Origin: a virus
Virus record (IMG/VR): IMGVR_UViG_3300020152_000016
Coordinates: 1 to 38,966 of that record
Strand: one strand, 5' to 3'
Length of the DNA: 38,966 nt
The position numbers and the translations under genes are program-made. A model generated the notes under the pieces. The model saw only the letters and a program-made list of their open reading frames with translations, was not told the origin of the DNA and did no database searches. Below, in pieces: positions 37,975-38,966 of this stretch (within the stretch, counting starts at the first letter, position 1; the number at the start of each line of letters is the position of its first letter).

Positions 37975-38336
37975 CCAGGCTTTGACGGCTCTCTGTTCCT
38001 TGCATCGTGCATAGCTGCTAAGGCGACCTCAAAGGACGGTCGCAAAAGAGAAATGCAAACAGCATTCGCTCACCGTTCTATCCGACAGTCGCGGACGCAC
38101 AGCGTTCAGTCGTCTTCGCATAGAACTGTCGCGCCGAGAGATACTACTGGTATCGGTTGCGGCATCATCACAGTAGTTGGTGGAGGAAGAACCCGCCGCC
38201 CTTCATCGTAAAAGCTGAAGGTAGGCAGCGAGGTTGAGAAGCCTCGCAAAACGAGCTGACGCGGTACGTCAGATATGCTATGTAGATTCGTGCAGGGAGG
38301 GGAGTTCGGACGCGAGTTCGATTCTCGCCTAGTCCA
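37968..38336 (+). ncRNA. ssrA: Phage-encoded transfer-messenger RNA (tmRNA)
   Basis: Acceptor 5' strand GGGCTAG (37968-37974) pairs with CTAGTCC (38329-38335), including the G3-U70 wobble read by alanyl-tRNA synthetase. AGGCTTTGACGG follows, as in bacterial tmRNA. At the 3' end TTCGGACGCGAG, the T stem GCGAG/CTCGC (38312-38316, 38324-38328) with loop TTCGATT, and discriminator A38336 match E. coli tmRNA closely. The resume codon GCA (38055-38057) follows CGCAAAAGAGAAAT, the same length as in E. coli. The tag has 22 residues, begins ANSIRSPF, ends QRSVVFA, stop TAG 38121-38123. A CTGACG/CGTCAG pseudoknot stem lies near 38258-38275. CCA is not encoded. Length 369 nt. tmRNA frees stalled ribosomes and tags their products. 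Confidence 0.93.
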
Positions 38337-38345
38337 CAATAGAGA

Positions 38346-38373
38346 AGGTCCGCGCATTTCACGCGGACCTTTG
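38346..38373. terminator. Bidirectional terminator between tmRNA and the minus-strand gene
   Basis: AGGTCCGCG and CGCGGACCT (38346-38354, 38362-38370) form a perfect 9-bp stem with a 7-base loop. A short T-run (TTT) follows on the plus strand, and TTCTCTATT follows on the minus strand. It can end transcription from both sides. Confidence 0.75.
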
Positions 38374-38398
38374 CAGTTGGACCCGTAAGCTCTGCGGC

Positions 38399-38581
38399 TC
38401 ATGCGGGAGATAGGGATTCACCTCCTTTCGGCTGGAGCACTTCCACGAAGGGAAGGTGCTGCTGCTCGCGCTCTTGGCGCGGAAATGCGATTGGGAGAGT
38501 CGGCTGGACCTGTACCGTTCGCGCTCCACAATAGCACTCCGTCTCGCTGGAAGGTTGCCCGCATCTTGGACACATACGCAT
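38399..38581 (-). CDS. Minus-strand zinc-ribbon protein (60 residues)
   Basis: MRMCPRCGQPSSETECYCGARTV has a CxxC and a CxC pair, a small zinc ribbon; the rest is a proline/glutamine-rich tail. The gene has a perfect AGGAGG 8 bases before ATG on the minus strand, rare in this genome, and a minus-strand TATTAT box near 38615-38622 that overlaps the plus-strand TATAAT. It is the only gene on this strand that I accept. Function unknown; it could regulate. Overlapping plus-strand frames (38401-38619) look accidental. Confidence 0.6.
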   Translation of the reverse strand: MRMCPRCGQPSSETECYCGARTVQVQPTLPIAFPRQEREQQHLPFVEVLQPKGGESLSPA

Positions 38582-38614
38582 TGAAAGACCTCCTCTCGCC
38601 CGTGTCTCTATTGC

Positions 38615-38620
38615 TATAAT
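38615..38620 (+). promoter_or_regulatory. -10 box TATAAT of the glycan cassette
   Basis: A perfect TATAAT lies 7 bases before ATG 38628. The same bases read on the minus strand give a TATTAT-like box for the zinc-ribbon gene, so this is a divergent promoter. No clear -35. Confidence 0.55.
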
Positions 38621-38627
38621 AACAGCA

Positions 38628-38966
38628 ATGCGGAGCAAACTTTCTATTGTCATCATGGCTCATCCGGATAGGGCGCACTTCATCCCCTACCTCCAGGAGC
38701 GTCTCGGCGGGAGTGTTCCCGTGGTCTACGACGAGAGGCAGAATATCTGGGACACATGCCGTCGCGCATGGCTCGCAATCGACCGTGAGGCAAGATACGG
38801 ACTCGTCATCCAGGACGACTCAATCGTGTGCGACGATTTCCTGAAGAAGGCACACCGGCTTCTGAAGGAGGACGCTGTGTACTCTTTCTACGCGGGCGAC
38901 CTGCTCCGCACGCGCATAACGCGAGCGGTGCGTCAGGGAGCGAAAGAGGTTCGGGCTGGACACATC
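38628..38966 (+). CDS. Glycosyltransferase-like protein A, N-terminal part (continues at base 1)
   Basis: The frame opens MRSKLSIVIMAHPDRAHF and runs to the contig end; the last 127 bases repeat 1-127, so the gene finishes at 370. It holds the WDTCRRAW segment and the QDD motif. The start follows a TATAAT box by 7 bases with no Shine-Dalgarno sequence. See the entry at 1-370 for the rest. Confidence 0.78.
   Translation, partial: MRSKLSIVIMAHPDRAHFIPYLQERLGGSVPVVYDERQNIWDTCRRAWLAIDREARYGLVIQDDSIVCDDFLKKAHRLLKEDAVYSFYAGDLLRTRITRAVRQGAKEVRAGHI
38840..38966. repeat. 127-bp terminal direct repeat, right copy
   Basis: Identical to bases 1-127. It joins the two halves of one gene in frame, so the contig is circular or circularly permuted. 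Confidence 0.97.

Noticed and set aside
38042-38190. Alternative tmRNA tag frame starting at an earlier GCA
   Set aside because: It would be about twice as long, and its upstream bases do not match the E. coli spacing before the resume codon as well as GCA 38055 does.
38401-38619. Plus-strand frame of 72 codons after the tmRNA
   Set aside because: It is opposite the zinc-ribbon gene, has no motif and no start signal.
1-38966. CRISPR array, diversity-generating retroelement, transposon or integrase
   Set aside because: No regular direct repeats with spacers, no reverse transcriptase, transposase or recombinase motifs were found on either strand.

Overview
The window is an essentially complete tailed-phage genome. 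Its first 127 bases (1-127) recur exactly as its last 127 (38840-38966), so the unit genome is about 38,839 bp and the contig was opened inside a glycosyltransferase-like gene. Gene order and proteins are those of a siphovirus with an HK97-type head: DUF5681-type small terminase, large terminase, portal-MuF fusion, U35 protease, HK97-fold capsid, connectors, tail tube, frameshifted G/GT chaperones, tape measure, Dit, Tal and two fibre proteins. I found no integrase or clear lysogeny repressor, so a lytic life style is likely.

Layout. 38628 to 2803 (across the join): five tightly packed genes for sugar or glycan modification (two paralogous glycosyltransferase-like proteins, a GT32-like glycosyltransferase, an FkbM-like methyltransferase, a nucleotidyltransferase). 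2848-18152: packaging, head and tail. 18189-22744: fibre and adhesin genes. 22803-24588: lysis (holin, papain-like endolysin with a peptidoglycan-binding domain, a two-helix membrane protein). 24589-25040: non-coding control region and probable origin. 25041-34314: replication and recombination (initiator-like protein, RecT, YqaJ exonuclease, SSB, SF2 helicase, NinG-like, ParB-like). 34392-37974: small accessory genes, including membrane proteins, a transglycosylase reading frame cut by a TGA, an ADP-ribosyltransferase-like protein, a HicA-like protein and a PD-(D/E)XK nuclease. 37968-38336: a phage-encoded tmRNA, then a terminator and the only convincing minus-strand gene, a small zinc ribbon.

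Control. Few genes have a Shine-Dalgarno sequence. Many start codons lie only 6-10 bases after a TATAAT-like -10 box, which suggests nearly leaderless mRNAs. A second class, in the early/replication half, shares a promoter made of a DnaA-box-like 9-mer, the element CTACAyTTTACTT carrying the -35, a -10 16-18 bp further on, a small dyad leader (TATCnGATAGC-like) and a GCATGAC start context. Three identical-type palindromes (GGACAnAAATGTCC) sit upstream of the initiator gene. Together these look like a phage-specific regulon.

Host. The Fn3-like repeat style, the PG_binding_1 domain ending in a TGFYGPLT-like motif, the papain-like lysin and the standard use of TGA as stop fit phages of environmental, uncultured bacteria. 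Patescibacteria (Paceibacteria-like) is my guess, but it is weak and rests only on resemblance recalled from memory. Base composition appears somewhat above 50% GC by eye.
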